From positions 1-64,000 of the forward strand of contig DAWERO010000001.1 of NCBI GenBank assembly GCA_043390185.1: 64,000 nt of DNA, written 5' to 3'. The stretch is from Azosocius aquiferis. GTDB taxonomy: Bacteria > Pseudomonadota > Gammaproteobacteria > UBA6186 > Azoamicaceae. Of the stretch, positions 21,021 through 32,608 are shown piece after piece. The notes below the pieces were generated by a model. That model was not told where the DNA came from. It made no database searches and saw only the letters and a program-made list of their open reading frames with translations. A program made the translations under genes and the position numbers. Each line of letters opens with the position of its first letter. The stretch's first letter is position 1.

Positions 21021-22736
21021 ATGAAATTTAATATAAGAGAAAATATTTCTTCTCTTTTATGTAAAATTAATATAGTTGAAATTATAGGTGAATTTATTAA
21101 TATAAAAAATGTTGGAAATAATTATTTAGCAAATTGTCCATTTCATAATGATAAAACTCCATCTTTTTATATAAATATAGAAAAAAAATATTATTATTGT
21201 TTTGGTTGTTTATCTCATGGTGATGTTTTACAATTTATTATTGATTATAAAAATATATCTTTTTTTGAAGCAGTTAAATTTTTGTTATTAAAAACTGGAC
21301 ATAATTTAAAATTAAATTATAAAAATTATAAAAATTATTCTTTGAATTTTTATAAATATGTTTATTTATTTAATTATGCTGTTGAATTTTTTATTTATAG
21401 ATTAAAAATAAATAAAAATGCTATTAAGTATTTATATGATAGAGGAATAAGCGATGAAATAATAGATTCATTTAAATTAGGGTTTTCCCCTTCTATAGAT
21501 GAGTCTATTTCATTTTTTAAATTTAAGGGTTTTAATTTTGATGATTTAAAAAATTGTGGATTTGTTTTTTTAAAAAGTTCAAATGTTTTTATGTTTTATA
21601 ATAGGATTATTTTTCCTATTAAGAATTTTAAAGGAAATGTTATAGGATTTGGTGGTAGAATTTTTGGTAATTATGATTCTTCTAAATATATAAATTCTTC
21701 TGAAAATTTTTTTTTTAAAAAAAAAAAAGAATTATATGGTATTTGGGAGGCTCTATCTAGTTTTAATTATATAAAAAATATTATAGTTGTTGAAGGGTAT
21801 TTTGATGTTTTATTATTGGTTCAAAATGATATAAAAAATGTTGTAGCAACTTTAGGAACTTCTATTAATAAAGATCATATTGATTTTTTGTTTACTAAAA
21901 CCAATGAAATTATTTTTTGTTTTGATGGAGATGATGCAGGTAAAAAAGCGTCTAAAAAAGTTTTTGATATTTGTTTATGTATTATAAATGAATACAAAAA
22001 AATTAGTATAGTTTTTTTAGAAGATGGGTATGATCCTGATTCTTATATAAGAAAATTTGGAAAAATTAAATTTTTAGATAAATTATGTAAAGCAAAGGAT
22101 TTGTTTGATTATTATATAAGTTTTTTGTATGATAAATATAATTTTGATCATAATTTTGATAATATTGTTTTTTATAATGAAATTAAAAATTTTTTTGATA
22201 AATTATCTAATAAATTTTTAAAAAGTGTATATTATAATCGTATTATTAATTTATATAGTGATATTGATTTTTCTTTTTTAAATGAAAATGATTTTAGTAA
22301 AAATTTTTTTTCAGATAAATTGTTTAATTTAAATAATTTGAATTTTTTGTTTGTTGTTATTATTTTTATATTAATTTGTAATAGGAATTTTGTTAATCAT
22401 TTTATGAATATTGATTTTTTATTAAAAATAAATATTTCTGGTGGAATGTTTTTATATGAAATTATAAATATTTTTTTGAAAGATAAATATTTGAATTTTA
22501 ATGAAATAAGTTTTTGTTTTTCAGAAAATTTTATTTTTTATTTAAAAAATTATGATTTTATTAAAATTATAGATTCGATTCCTAAATTTTTTTTAAAAAA
22601 TGTTTTTTTTGAGTCTTTTGGTATTATTGTTAATTTATTTTATGAAAAAGAAAATTTTTCTTCTATTATTTTAAATTTTGATATAAAAAAGTTAAATATG
22701 TTTAATGTTTTTAAAATTTTAAATTTAAAAAAATAA
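21021..22736 (+). CDS. dnaG: DNA primase
   Basis: Synthesises RNA primers at the replication fork. The 571-residue protein has the zinc-binding domain (CPFHNDKTPSF then YYYCFGC, residues about 39-65), a catalytic TOPRIM core with VVEGYFDVL near 256 and FDGDDAG near 300, and PDSYIRKFG. The C-terminal helicase-binding domain (from about 430) is strongly diverged and Phe/Asn-rich. It is about 10 residues shorter than the E. coli protein. Confidence 0.94.
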   Translation: MKFNIRENISSLLCKINIVEIIGEFINIKNVGNNYLANCPFHNDKTPSFYINIEKKYYYCFGCLSHGDVLQFIIDYKNISFFEAVKFLLLKTGHNLKLNYKNYKNYSLNFYKYVYLFNYAVEFFIYRLKINKNAIKYLYDRGISDEIIDSFKLGFSPSIDESISFFKFKGFNFDDLKNCGFVFLKSSNVFMFYNRIIFPIKNFKGNVIGFGGRIFGNYDSSKYINSSENFFFKKKKELYGIWEALSSFNYIKNIIVVEGYFDVLLLVQNDIKNVVATLGTSINKDHIDFLFTKTNEIIFCFDGDDAGKKASKKVFDICLCIINEYKKISIVFLEDGYDPDSYIRKFGKIKFLDKLCKAKDLFDYYISFLYDKYNFDHNFDNIVFYNEIKNFFDKLSNKFLKSVYYNRIINLYSDIDFSFLNENDFSKNFFSDKLFNLNNLNFLFVVIIFILICNRNFVNHFMNIDFLLKINISGGMFLYEIINIFLKDKYLNFNEISFCFSENFIFYLKNYDFIKIIDSIPKFFLKNVFFESFGIIVNLFYEKENFSSIILNFDIKKLNMFNVFKILNLKK

Positions 22737-22769
22737 AATTTTTTTATTATTATTTATAATGAGTTTTAT

Positions 22770-24638
22770 ATGAATATTGAATCTAATTATTTAAAAGTAG
22801 AAATTAAATCATTGATATCTCTTGGAAAAAATAAAGGTTTTTTAACTTATTCTGAAATTGGAAATTATTTAACTAGTATTTCAAATGAATCTTTTAATAT
22901 TAATGTTGTTATTAAAATTTTAGTAAATGAAGGTATTACTATATATGATTCAGAAAACTTTATAAATTCTTCTATTATAGATCCTATATCTATTGAAAGT
23001 ATTTCTTCTATTGATTATGAAAATGTTTTTAAAGAAGACAATTCTGTATATTATTTTGAAAAAGAGGTTTTAAATTCTTATGAAAATAATATTGTATTAA
23101 TAAATGATCCTGTAAGAATGTATATGAAAGAAATGGGATTAGTGGAACTTCTTACAAAAGATGGAGAAGTTTCTATTGCAAAAAGAATTGAAGAGGGAAT
23201 AAGAGAAGTTATTATGTTGTTTTCTAGACATCCTAAAATGTTAAATTTTATTTTATATGAGTATAGTAAAATTAGCGATGGTTCTTTTAAAATATTTGAT
23301 TTAATAAGTGGTTTTTTAACAAAAGAAGAAATATTTGGTACTTTTGTTAATTCTGTTTCTTTTAATGATTCTTTAAAAGAAAATTATGTTGTTTCAGATA
23401 TTGAAGTTATAGAAAATGATTTAAATGAGGAAGAAGCAAAAAAAAAATTTATAAATTTAATATTTTTAATTAAAAAAACTCAGGATGTATATGAAAAATA
23501 TAATAAAAATATTTTTTATAAATTTGGATTATATAAAGAATTAAGTACTATTTTGATAACATTTAAATGGGTTCCTAAAATTTTTGATACTTTAACTAAT
23601 TTTATTAAAGATACTTTATTTCAAATTAAAAAACAAGAAAAAATTATTTTAGATATTTGTGTAAATAAATCTGAAATGCCTAAAGATCTTTTTATTAGTT
23701 TATTTAAAGGTAATGAAATTAATCTTTTATGGATAGATTTGCATATCAATAAAAATTCTAATTATTATAATAAAATATTATGTTATAAAGATAGAATTAT
23801 ACTAGCTCAAAAACGAATTAAAGAAATTGTTGAAGATTCCTCTTTTGATGTTTCAGAATTAAAAGTATTGAATAAAAGAATATCTATTAGTGAATTTAAA
23901 ACCCGTAGAGCAAAAAGAGAAATGGTTGTTGCTAATCTTCGTTTAGTTATATCTATAGCAAAAAAGTATACGAATAGAGGATTACAATTTTTAGATTTAA
24001 TTCAGGAAGGAAATATTGGCTTAATGAAAGCTGTTGATAAATTTGAGTATAGAAGAGGATATAAATTTTCTACTTACGCTACTTGGTGGATTAGACAGGC
24101 TATTACTAGATCTATAGCTGATCAGGCTAGAACTATTAGGATTCCAGTTCATATGATTGAAACGATTAATAAGCTTAATAAAATATCTAGACAAACCCTT
24201 CAAGAAATAGGAAGAGATCCCACCCCTGAAGAATTAGGAAAAATTATGGATCTTTCTGAAGATAAAATACGAAAAGTCATGAAAATTGCAAAAGAACCTA
24301 TATCTATGGAAACTCCTATAGGAGATGATGAAGATTCATCTTTAGGTGATTTTATAGAAAGTGTTGATGAAATTAATCCAGTTGATTCTGCTGTGAGTCA
24401 AAGTTTAAAAGAATCTACTCAACATGTATTAAATGGTTTAACTCCTAGAGAAGCAAAAGTTTTAAGAATGAGATTTGGAATAGAAATGAATACTGATCAT
24501 ACTTTGGAGGAAGTTGGAAAACAATTTGATGTTACAAGAGAAAGAATAAGACAAATTGAAGCTAAAGCTTTGAGAAAATTGAGACAACCTAGTAGAGCTG
24601 AGCACATACAAAGTTTTATTGATGAAGATGTTGAATAA
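22770..24638 (+). CDS. rpoD: RNA polymerase sigma factor RpoD (sigma-70)
   Basis: The housekeeping sigma factor, 622 residues. Region 1.2 [11 protein letters not shown], region 2 ([34 protein letters not shown] and [12 protein letters not shown] near residue 440), region 3 [12 protein letters not shown] and region 4.2 [28 protein letters not shown] (near 580) are all intact. Region 1.1 and the non-conserved region are Asn/Lys/Ile-rich. Together with RpoH at 32609 it is one of two sigma factors in the window. Confidence 0.97.
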   Translation: MNIESNYLKVEIKSLISLGKNKGFLTYSEIGNYLTSISNESFNINVVIKILVNEGITIYDSENFINSSIIDPISIESISSIDYENVFKEDNSVYYFEKEVLNSYENNIVLINDPVRMYMKEMGLVELLTKDGEVSIAKRIEEGIREVIMLFSRHPKMLNFILYEYSKISDGSFKIFDLISGFLTKEEIFGTFVNSVSFNDSLKENYVVSDIEVIENDLNEEEAKKKFINLIFLIKKTQDVYEKYNKNIFYKFGLYKELSTILITFKWVPKIFDTLTNFIKDTLFQIKKQEKIILDICVNKSEMPKDLFISLFKGNEINLLWIDLHINKNSNYYNKILCYKDRIILAQKRIKEIVEDSSFDVSELKVLNKRISISEFKTRRAKREMVVANLRLVISIAKKYTNRGLQFLDLIQEGNIGLMKAVDKFEYRRGYKFSTYATWWIRQAITRSIADQARTIRIPVHMIETINKLNKISRQTLQEIGRDPTPEELGKIMDLSEDKIRKVMKIAKEPISMETPIGDDEDSSLGDFIESVDEINPVDSAVSQSLKESTQHVLNGLTPREAKVLRMRFGIEMNTDHTLEEVGKQFDVTRERIRQIEAKALRKLRQPSRAEHIQSFIDEDVE

Positions 24639-24668
24639 ATTTATTATATATTATATAATTCTTAATAA

Positions 24669-24742
<74 letters not shown>

Positions 24743-24763
24743 ATTTTTTTTTTAGAATTTTTT

Positions 24764-25672
24764 GTGTATATACATTTTTTTTATAAAATAATTACTTGTA
24801 CATTTATAGCTTTTGAAGCTGTAATAGTTAGGTATTTGAGTGGTGGATCTTCCATATATATACAAGATTTTTTACCAATTTATACTATAATATTTTTTCA
24901 AAATTTTTTTTCTTTAATTGGTGTTTTTATTATTTTAAAAAAAAATATTTTTAAATTATTTATAACTTCTTATATTTTATTAAATTTTATTAGAATTTTT
25001 TTAAACATATTAGGAATTATATTATGGTATTTAAGCTTACAAAATATACCTATTGTTTATGCTGTTTCTATTAGTTTTATATCTCCTATAATTAGTATTT
25101 TTGGGGCTATATTTTTTTTAAATGAAAAAGTAACTTTTCAAAAAATAATTATAATTTTTTCATCTTTTATAGGTTTTATTTTTACTATGAGACCTGATTA
25201 TTTATTTTCTCAAGTATTTGAATTTAATATTTTTTATATATATCCTTTTTTTTCTTCTTTATGTATGGCAATAAGTAAACTTATAGCTAGAAAATTAATG
25301 ATTTTAAAACATACCCCATGGCAATTGACGATTTATTTATTTTTTTTTATTTTTCCAATTTGTTTATTTTTTTCTTTCAAATATGGTTGGCATAGTCCTA
25401 AATATTATCATTGGTTTTGGATTTTTTGTTTAGGATTTTTAAATATTTTAATAAATTATTTTTTTGTTAAATCTTATATAGTTGGAGAAATTATTGCCTT
25501 ATTACCATTTGGAATAGCAACAAAATTGTTTGTTGCTGGTATTATTAGTTTTTATATTTTTCAGGAAACTTCTAATTATATTCCTATTTTTATAGGTTTA
25601 TTTATATTTTTTTGTAATTTTATATTAGTAATTTATAATTATTTTTTTTTTTATAGAATGAAAATTATTTAA
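24764..25672 (+). CDS. EamA/DMT family transporter, copy 1
   Basis: A 302-residue protein with about ten predicted membrane helices in two homologous halves, each resembling an EamA domain (VSISFISPIISIFGAIFFLNEKVTFQKIIII in the first half). It is similar in plan to the Rickettsia S-adenosylmethionine permease branch of the drug/metabolite transporter superfamily. It begins at GTG 24764, only 21 bases after the tRNA, with no good ribosome-binding site. The next gene is a paralogue. Uptake of a host metabolite such as SAM is a plausible role but unproven. Confidence 0.8.
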   Translation: MYIHFFYKIITCTFIAFEAVIVRYLSGGSSIYIQDFLPIYTIIFFQNFFSLIGVFIILKKNIFKLFITSYILLNFIRIFLNILGIILWYLSLQNIPIVYAVSISFISPIISIFGAIFFLNEKVTFQKIIIIFSSFIGFIFTMRPDYLFSQVFEFNIFYIYPFFSSLCMAISKLIARKLMILKHTPWQLTIYLFFFIFPICLFFSFKYGWHSPKYYHWFWIFCLGFLNILINYFFVKSYIVGEIIALLPFGIATKLFVAGIISFYIFQETSNYIPIFIGLFIFFCNFILVIYNYFFFYRMKII

Positions 25673-25686
25673 TTTGGTATATTTTT

Positions 25687-26577
25687 ATGTTTTTATATTC
25701 TATTTTTTGGAAAATTTTTTCTTATATAATGTTTTCTTTTTGTAATTCAATCATTAAATATTTGTTAGGAGGATCTGTTTTTTTAGTTGAAGTTCCACTT
25801 CCTATTTATATTATTATAATGTATTCATATATTTTTGGAGTTGTATTAATATTACCTTATTTTTATTTAACAAAAACATTTTTTATGTTTAAAACAAAAT
25901 ATTTTTTTTTGCATTTTTTTAGATTGATTTTTTTTGTTTCTGGATTTTTATTATGGGGATTAAGTTTTAAATTTATGACTCTTGTACAAGTTGCTATTAT
26001 AAGTTTTGGTAGTTATTTGTTATCTATAATTGTTTCTGTCTTTTTTTTAAAAGAGCTTATAACTTTAAAAAAATTCATTGCTTTAATAGTTTCTATTTTA
26101 GGAGTTTTTATTACAACTTGTAATATGAAAATTGTTAATCAAGATAATGTTCATTTTTTGGTTTTTTTTTTACCTATATTTGCTTCTTTTTCTTTTTCTT
26201 TAGAAAAAGTCATATCAAGAAAATTATTATTATTAAAAGAGCAATCTAGTTTATTAACTTTTTATTCTTTATTTTTTACTGCTCCATTTTGTTTATTGCC
26301 TATTTTTCAATATGGTTGGGTTAATCCTGAAATTAATCATTTTTTTTATTTTTTTATTTTAGGAATTTTATCTATTTTATCTATTTATTCTCATAATAAA
26401 TCTTATGTGTATTCAGAAGTAACTTTATTAATGCCGTTTTTTCCTTTTAAATTGATTATAAGTTGTATTTTTGGTTTTTTTTTTTTTGGAGAAATTCCTA
26501 ATTTTTTTGATATATTTATTTGGTTTTTTATATTGGTGTTTTGTAGTTTTGTATTATTTTATTCTGAAAAAAAGTAA
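25687..26577 (+). CDS. EamA/DMT family transporter, copy 2
   Basis: A 296-residue ten-helix membrane protein paralogous to the gene before it, from which it is separated by 14 bases. The shared layout includes an N-terminal segment ending KYLLGGS, a first EamA half closing with VSVFFLKELITLKKFIALI, a conserved YGW-x-P loop near residue 218, and a C-terminal FFFFGEIPNFF helix ending in YSEKK, as in Rickettsia Sam. The two copies have diverged widely, so different substrates or a heterodimer are both possible. Confidence 0.8.
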   Translation: MFLYSIFWKIFSYIMFSFCNSIIKYLLGGSVFLVEVPLPIYIIIMYSYIFGVVLILPYFYLTKTFFMFKTKYFFLHFFRLIFFVSGFLLWGLSFKFMTLVQVAIISFGSYLLSIIVSVFFLKELITLKKFIALIVSILGVFITTCNMKIVNQDNVHFLVFFLPIFASFSFSLEKVISRKLLLLKEQSSLLTFYSLFFTAPFCLLPIFQYGWVNPEINHFFYFFILGILSILSIYSHNKSYVYSEVTLLMPFFPFKLIISCIFGFFFFGEIPNFFDIFIWFFILVFCSFVLFYSEKK

Positions 26578-26590
26578 TTTTTTTTAATAT

Positions 26591-27109
26591 ATGAGTTTAA
26601 TATTTATTTTTTCTTCAAATTCTTTTGGGGGTATTGGCTTTTATAATGTTTTATTTTTTTTTAATTTTAATGAATTTCAATATCTTAAATTTATAACAAT
26701 TGGAAATATTATTATTTGTGGAAAAAATACATTTAATTGTTTTTATTATAAATATTTATTGTGTCGTTTTTTTTTTATTATTAATTATTATAATATTTAT
26801 AATATTAAATTTTCTTCTTTTGTTAATTTTTATATAAATTTTATATTATATATATATTTATATTATAATGTTTTTAATTATTTTTTTAATTTAAATAATT
26901 TATTTTTTTTTGGTGGAGCGTATATATATAATTTATATTTTTTTTTAATTGATAAATTATTTTTATCTTTATGTTATAAAAATTTTTATGGTAATATTTT
27001 TTTTCCTGTTTATTTTGTTAATTTTTGGTATATTATTTTTTTTAATAGAAGTTCTAAATATTTTATTTTTATTATAAAAAAAAAAGAAAATTGTTTTTTT
27101 TTTCATTAA
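26591..27109 (+). CDS. folA: Dihydrofolate reductase, very divergent
   Basis: Reduces dihydrofolate to tetrahydrofolate. The 172-residue frame retains the DHFR skeleton: SLIFIFSSNSFGGIG for the first strand and loop, IIICGKNTFNCF for the IMGRxTWES segment, FFFGGAYIYNLY for the conserved GG-x-x-Y/V-Y nucleotide-binding strand, and GNIFFP for the GDTxFP strand. The substrate carboxylate (E. coli Asp27) aligns with Glu in FNFNEF. Phe, Tyr, Asn and Ile dominate and the Met20 loop is unrecognisable. It may be active or in decay; position gives no help. Confidence 0.7.
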   Translation: MSLIFIFSSNSFGGIGFYNVLFFFNFNEFQYLKFITIGNIIICGKNTFNCFYYKYLLCRFFFIINYYNIYNIKFSSFVNFYINFILYIYLYYNVFNYFFNLNNLFFFGGAYIYNLYFFLIDKLFLSLCYKNFYGNIFFPVYFVNFWYIIFFNRSSKYFIFIIKKKENCFFFH

Positions 27110-27129
27110 AAATTTTTATTTTTATTTAG

Positions 27130-27156
27130 GTTGAATATAATAGTTATGACCATATA
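27130..27156 (+). promoter_or_regulatory. Sigma-32-like heat-shock promoter of groESL
   Basis: TTGAAT at 27131-27136 and CCATAT at 27150-27155 are separated by 13 bases, resembling the RpoH consensus CTTGAAA-N11-16-CCCCATnT. It lies about 40 bases before the groES start. Because rpoH is kept in this genome (32609-33433), a heat-shock promoter here makes sense. Confidence 0.6.
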
Positions 27157-27195
27157 TTATATATTATCCTTATTTTATAATGTTTAGGAGTTATT

Positions 27196-29180
<1,985 letters not shown>

Positions 29181-29182
29181 TA

Positions 29183-29240
29183 ATTTATATTATGTATTTT
29201 TTATATATATTTTTTTTTATAAAAAATACATAATATAAAT
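29183..29240. terminator. Long perfect hairpin after groEL
   Basis: A 23-base-pair perfect stem (29183-29205 with 29218-29240) encloses a 12-base loop immediately after the groEL stop. It lacks a clear T run beyond the stem on the plus strand but contains T-rich arms. A role in termination or in protecting the groEL mRNA 3' end is likely. Confidence 0.6.
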
Positions 29241-29307
29241 AAAAATTAATTAATCATTTTTTAAATTTATTATATTAATTGTATATATTTTTTTTTTAGG
29301 TGTTTTT

Positions 29308-30249
29308 ATGTTTCGTTTTATTTTTGTTTTTTTATTTTTTATATTTTTTAATAATGTTTGTATATCTTTTTCTAAAAATTCATTTTATTTTGGTATTGAA
29401 GGAAGTTCTGTAAGAAATTATTTTGAAATTGATTTGTTACCTGTTAATTTTATGTCATGTAATTTGTTGTTCTTAGATAAATATAAAAATGATAAAAATA
29501 TTTTAAATCAAAAAACTTTTAATGTGACAAAATATTTCCTTAATTATTTAAAAGAAATAAAAACTAGTGATTTTTCTTTTATAAAAGGTGGTTCTTTTTT
29601 TATAGGATATCAAATTAATGATTATTTAAGTTTAAATTTTGGAAAAGGTTATTTTTTTTATGATATAAATATAAGAATGAATAATTTTAATGAATTATTT
29701 AAAAATCAATTGATAAAAAATTCTATTGGGAAATATAGATGTAGTTCTGAATGTAAATGGGTTGATTTATTTAAATTTTTTGAAATAGAAAAAAAATTAT
29801 TTTTTTTATTTTCTTTTGGATTTGATTTTTCTGAAACTGAATTTAAGTTTTTTTCTAATGAAATATATGATTCTTATAAAATTTCTGTAATAGAACAAAA
29901 AAAGTTTAATATAAAGGTATTTGATTCTTATAATTTATCAAAAAAAAAAAAAATAACTGAAAATGATTTGAAAAATCATACTATTTTATATAAAAAAAAT
30001 AAAAAAATTGATTTAAAAGAAAAAAATATAAATTGTTACAAAATTTGTTTAGATCATTTGTTAGGTATGAATTTTTCTTCTAATAGAAAAGGTATTAGAA
30101 TAGGATTTGGAACGAGTTTAGTTATTACTTCTAATTTATGTATAAATTTTTTGTTTAAATATCATTTTTTTATTAATAATTTTAATAATATTAAAATTTT
30201 AAGTGAAAAATCTATTAGTACAAATTTTAATTTTGTTTATAAAATATAA
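29308..30249 (+). CDS. Putative outer-membrane beta-barrel protein, unknown
   Basis: I do not recognise this 313-residue protein. It starts with a signal peptide (positive MFR, then a Phe/Val/Ile core to about residue 20) and continues with alternating polar and aromatic strands: SFYFGIEGSS, GGSFFIGYQINDYLSLNFGKGYFF, KGIRIGFGTSLVITSNLCINFLFKYHFF and a terminal NFNFVYKI. This hairpin style fits a small outer-membrane barrel of eight or so strands. Residues about 195-245 form a Lys-rich insert. AGG lies ahead of ATG 29308. It lies between groEL and the convergent rho. Confidence 0.5.
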   Translation: MFRFIFVFLFFIFFNNVCISFSKNSFYFGIEGSSVRNYFEIDLLPVNFMSCNLLFLDKYKNDKNILNQKTFNVTKYFLNYLKEIKTSDFSFIKGGSFFIGYQINDYLSLNFGKGYFFYDINIRMNNFNELFKNQLIKNSIGKYRCSSECKWVDLFKFFEIEKKLFFLFSFGFDFSETEFKFFSNEIYDSYKISVIEQKKFNIKVFDSYNLSKKKKITENDLKNHTILYKKNKKIDLKEKNINCYKICLDHLLGMNFSSNRKGIRIGFGTSLVITSNLCINFLFKYHFFINNFNNIKILSEKSISTNFNFVYKI

Positions 30250-30250
30250 T

Positions 30251-31516
30251 TTATTTTATACTTTTTTTCATTGATTCGAAAAATATATTATTTGTTTTAG
30301 AATTTTTTATATGTTCTATTAAAAATTCTATAGCGCCACAATCATCCATTGGAGTTAATAGTTTTCTTAATATCCATATTTTTTTTAACATTGATGTGGG
30401 TATTAATAATTCTTCTCTTCTTGTTCCTGATCTTGCTACATTTATTGATGGATATATTCTTTTTTCTGATATTTTTCTGTCTAAATGAATTTCTGAATTG
30501 CCAGTTCCCTTGAATTCTTCAAATATTATTTCATCCATTTTTGAACCAGTGTCTATTAATGCTGTTGCTATAATTGTTAAACTTCCTTTTTCTTCTATAT
30601 TTCTTGCTGCGCCAAAAAATCTTTTTGGCCTTTGTAAAGCATTTGAGTCTACCCCACCTGTTAAAACTTTTCCTGAAGTTGGTAGAATTGTGTTATATGC
30701 ACGAGCTAATCTTGTTATTGAATCTAATAATATTATTACATCTTTTTTATTTTCAACTAATCTTTTTGCTCTTTCTATTACCATTTCTGCTACTTGAACG
30801 TGTCTACTTGCATGTTCATCAAACGTGCTTGCTATAACTTCTCCTTTTACTGATCTTTTCATTTCAGTTACTTCTTCAGGTCTTTCGTCTATTAATAAAA
30901 CTATTAATTTTGCTTCTGGGTAATTTATTGATAAAGAGTGTGCAATATTTTGTAACATTACTGTTTTTCCAGCCTTAGGTGGTGATACTAATAATGCTCT
31001 TTGTCCTTTTCCTATTGGCGAAATTATATCTATTATTCTTGATGTAATATCGTCATTACTTCCGTTACCTATTTCTAATACAAATTTTATATTTGTATGA
31101 AGAGGAGTTAAATTTTCAAAATTTGTTTTATTTTTTATTTTTTCTGGAGATATTTCATTTATTGTTGTTATTTTTAATAAAGAAAAGTATTTTTCATATT
31201 CTTTTGGTGGTCTTATTTTTCCTAAAATTTCATCACCTGTTCTTAAGTTATAATATTTTATTTGATTGGGAGAAACATAAATATCGTCATGCCCGGCTAA
31301 ATATGAACTTGATGGTGATCTTAAAAAACCAAATCCGTCTGGTAATATTTCTAATACCCCTGAATTATATATTTCTTCACCATTTTGTAAATATTTTTTT
31401 AAAATTGTAAAAATAATTTCCTGTTTTTTTGACCTCCCTATGTTATTTATTCCTATTTTTTTTGCTATTTCTGTTAATTCAGATATATTATTTTTTTTTA
31501 ATTTTGTTAAAATCAT
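30251..31516 (-). CDS. rho: Transcription termination factor Rho
   Basis: The RNA-dependent helicase, 421 residues. N-terminal RNA-binding domain ([33 protein letters not shown]), Walker [12 protein letters not shown], Walker [17 protein letters not shown], the Q-loop region [14 protein letters not shown], and [12 protein letters not shown] are present. The gene is full length, and few hairpin terminators exist in the window, so Rho-dependent termination is probably important. Confidence 0.97.
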   Translation of the reverse strand: MILTKLKKNNISELTEIAKKIGINNIGRSKKQEIIFTILKKYLQNGEEIYNSGVLEILPDGFGFLRSPSSSYLAGHDDIYVSPNQIKYYNLRTGDEILGKIRPPKEYEKYFSLLKITTINEISPEKIKNKTNFENLTPLHTNIKFVLEIGNGSNDDITSRIIDIISPIGKGQRALLVSPPKAGKTVMLQNIAHSLSINYPEAKLIVLLIDERPEEVTEMKRSVKGEVIASTFDEHASRHVQVAEMVIERAKRLVENKKDVIILLDSITRLARAYNTILPTSGKVLTGGVDSNALQRPKRFFGAARNIEEKGSLTIIATALIDTGSKMDEIIFEEFKGTGNSEIHLDRKISEKRIYPSINVARSGTRREELLIPTSMLKKIWILRKLLTPMDDCGAIEFLIEHIKNSKTNNIFFESMKKSIK

Positions 31517-31605
31517 ATTTTTATAATTTTTTTTTTTTTGATTAATGGAATATTTTATTTTATATAAATAATTTGTATTTTGTAATATTAGTTTTTATTT
31601 TTTAT

Positions 31606-32604
31606 TTAAATATTATTATGTTTTAGTAATTTTGCAATTTTTTTAGCAAAATATGTTATTATTGCATTACTTCCAGCTCTTTTTAAACAAATTAGGGATT
31701 CTATAATTGCTTGTTCGTCTAACCATTTATTATTAATTGCAGCCATATGCATGCTGTATTCCCCGCTTACTTGATATGAAAAAATAGGAACTTGAAATGT
31801 ATTTTTTATATTATATATAATGTCTAAATAAGGCATTCCTGGTTTTATCATTATTATATCAGCTCCTTCTTTTAAATCTAAAGCTACTTCTTGTTTTGCT
31901 TCTAAAGAATTTCTTATGTCCATCTGATATGTTTTTTTTGATAAATTTGTTTTTTTTGTATTTATTGCTTCTCTAAAAGGAGAATAATAATTTGAAGCGT
32001 ATTTTGCAGAATATGATAATATCATTGTATTTTTAAAGTTGTTTTTTTCTAATTCTTTTCTTATAGATTTTATTCTTCCATCCATCATATCTGAAGGAGC
32101 AATTATATCAGCTCCTGCTTTAGCATGTGATAATGCTTGTTTTTTTAATATTTTAATTGTTTCGTCATTTAATATATTATTAAATTGATCCAATATTCCA
32201 TCATGTCCATGAATTGTATAAGGATCTAATGCTACGTCGCTTATTATTCCAATATTAGAATATTTTTTTTTTATTTCTTTTATGCATGTTTGAACCAACC
32301 CGTTATCATTATAGGATTCTTTTGCATCATTTGTTTTTTTATTTTCTTTTATACAGGGAAATAAAATTATATAATGTATTCCTAAATCTATTAATTCTGA
32401 AATTTCTTTTATTATTAAATCTATAGATAATCTATAAATTTCAGGCATTGAATCAATTTTTTCAAATTTATTATTTCCTTCAATTATAAAAAATGGTTGT
32501 ATTAAATCTTTTGATAATAGAATTGTTTCAGAAAATAAATTTCTAGTAAAATAATTTATTCTTTTTCTTCTCATTCTATTATATGGAAATTTTCCGTATA
32601 TCAT
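31606..32604 (-). CDS. hemB: Delta-aminolevulinic acid dehydratase (porphobilinogen synthase)
   Basis: Condenses two 5-aminolevulinate molecules into porphobilinogen. 332 residues with RMRRKRINYF near the start, DVALDPYTIHGHDG, APSDMMDGRI, the Schiff-base lysines in YSAKYASNYYSPFR and MIKPGMPYLDI, and QVSGEYSMH. The absence of a Cys-rich zinc site near residues 120-130 (DVALDPYT) suggests the magnesium-type enzyme. It starts four bases after the rpoH stop. It works with HemA, HemC and HemD in the same window. Confidence 0.95.
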   Translation of the reverse strand: MIYGKFPYNRMRRKRINYFTRNLFSETILLSKDLIQPFFIIEGNNKFEKIDSMPEIYRLSIDLIIKEISELIDLGIHYIILFPCIKENKKTNDAKESYNDNGLVQTCIKEIKKKYSNIGIISDVALDPYTIHGHDGILDQFNNILNDETIKILKKQALSHAKAGADIIAPSDMMDGRIKSIRKELEKNNFKNTMILSYSAKYASNYYSPFREAINTKKTNLSKKTYQMDIRNSLEAKQEVALDLKEGADIIMIKPGMPYLDIIYNIKNTFQVPIFSYQVSGEYSMHMAAINNKWLDEQAIIESLICLKRAGSNAIITYFAKKIAKLLKHNNI

Positions 32605-32608
32605 ATTT

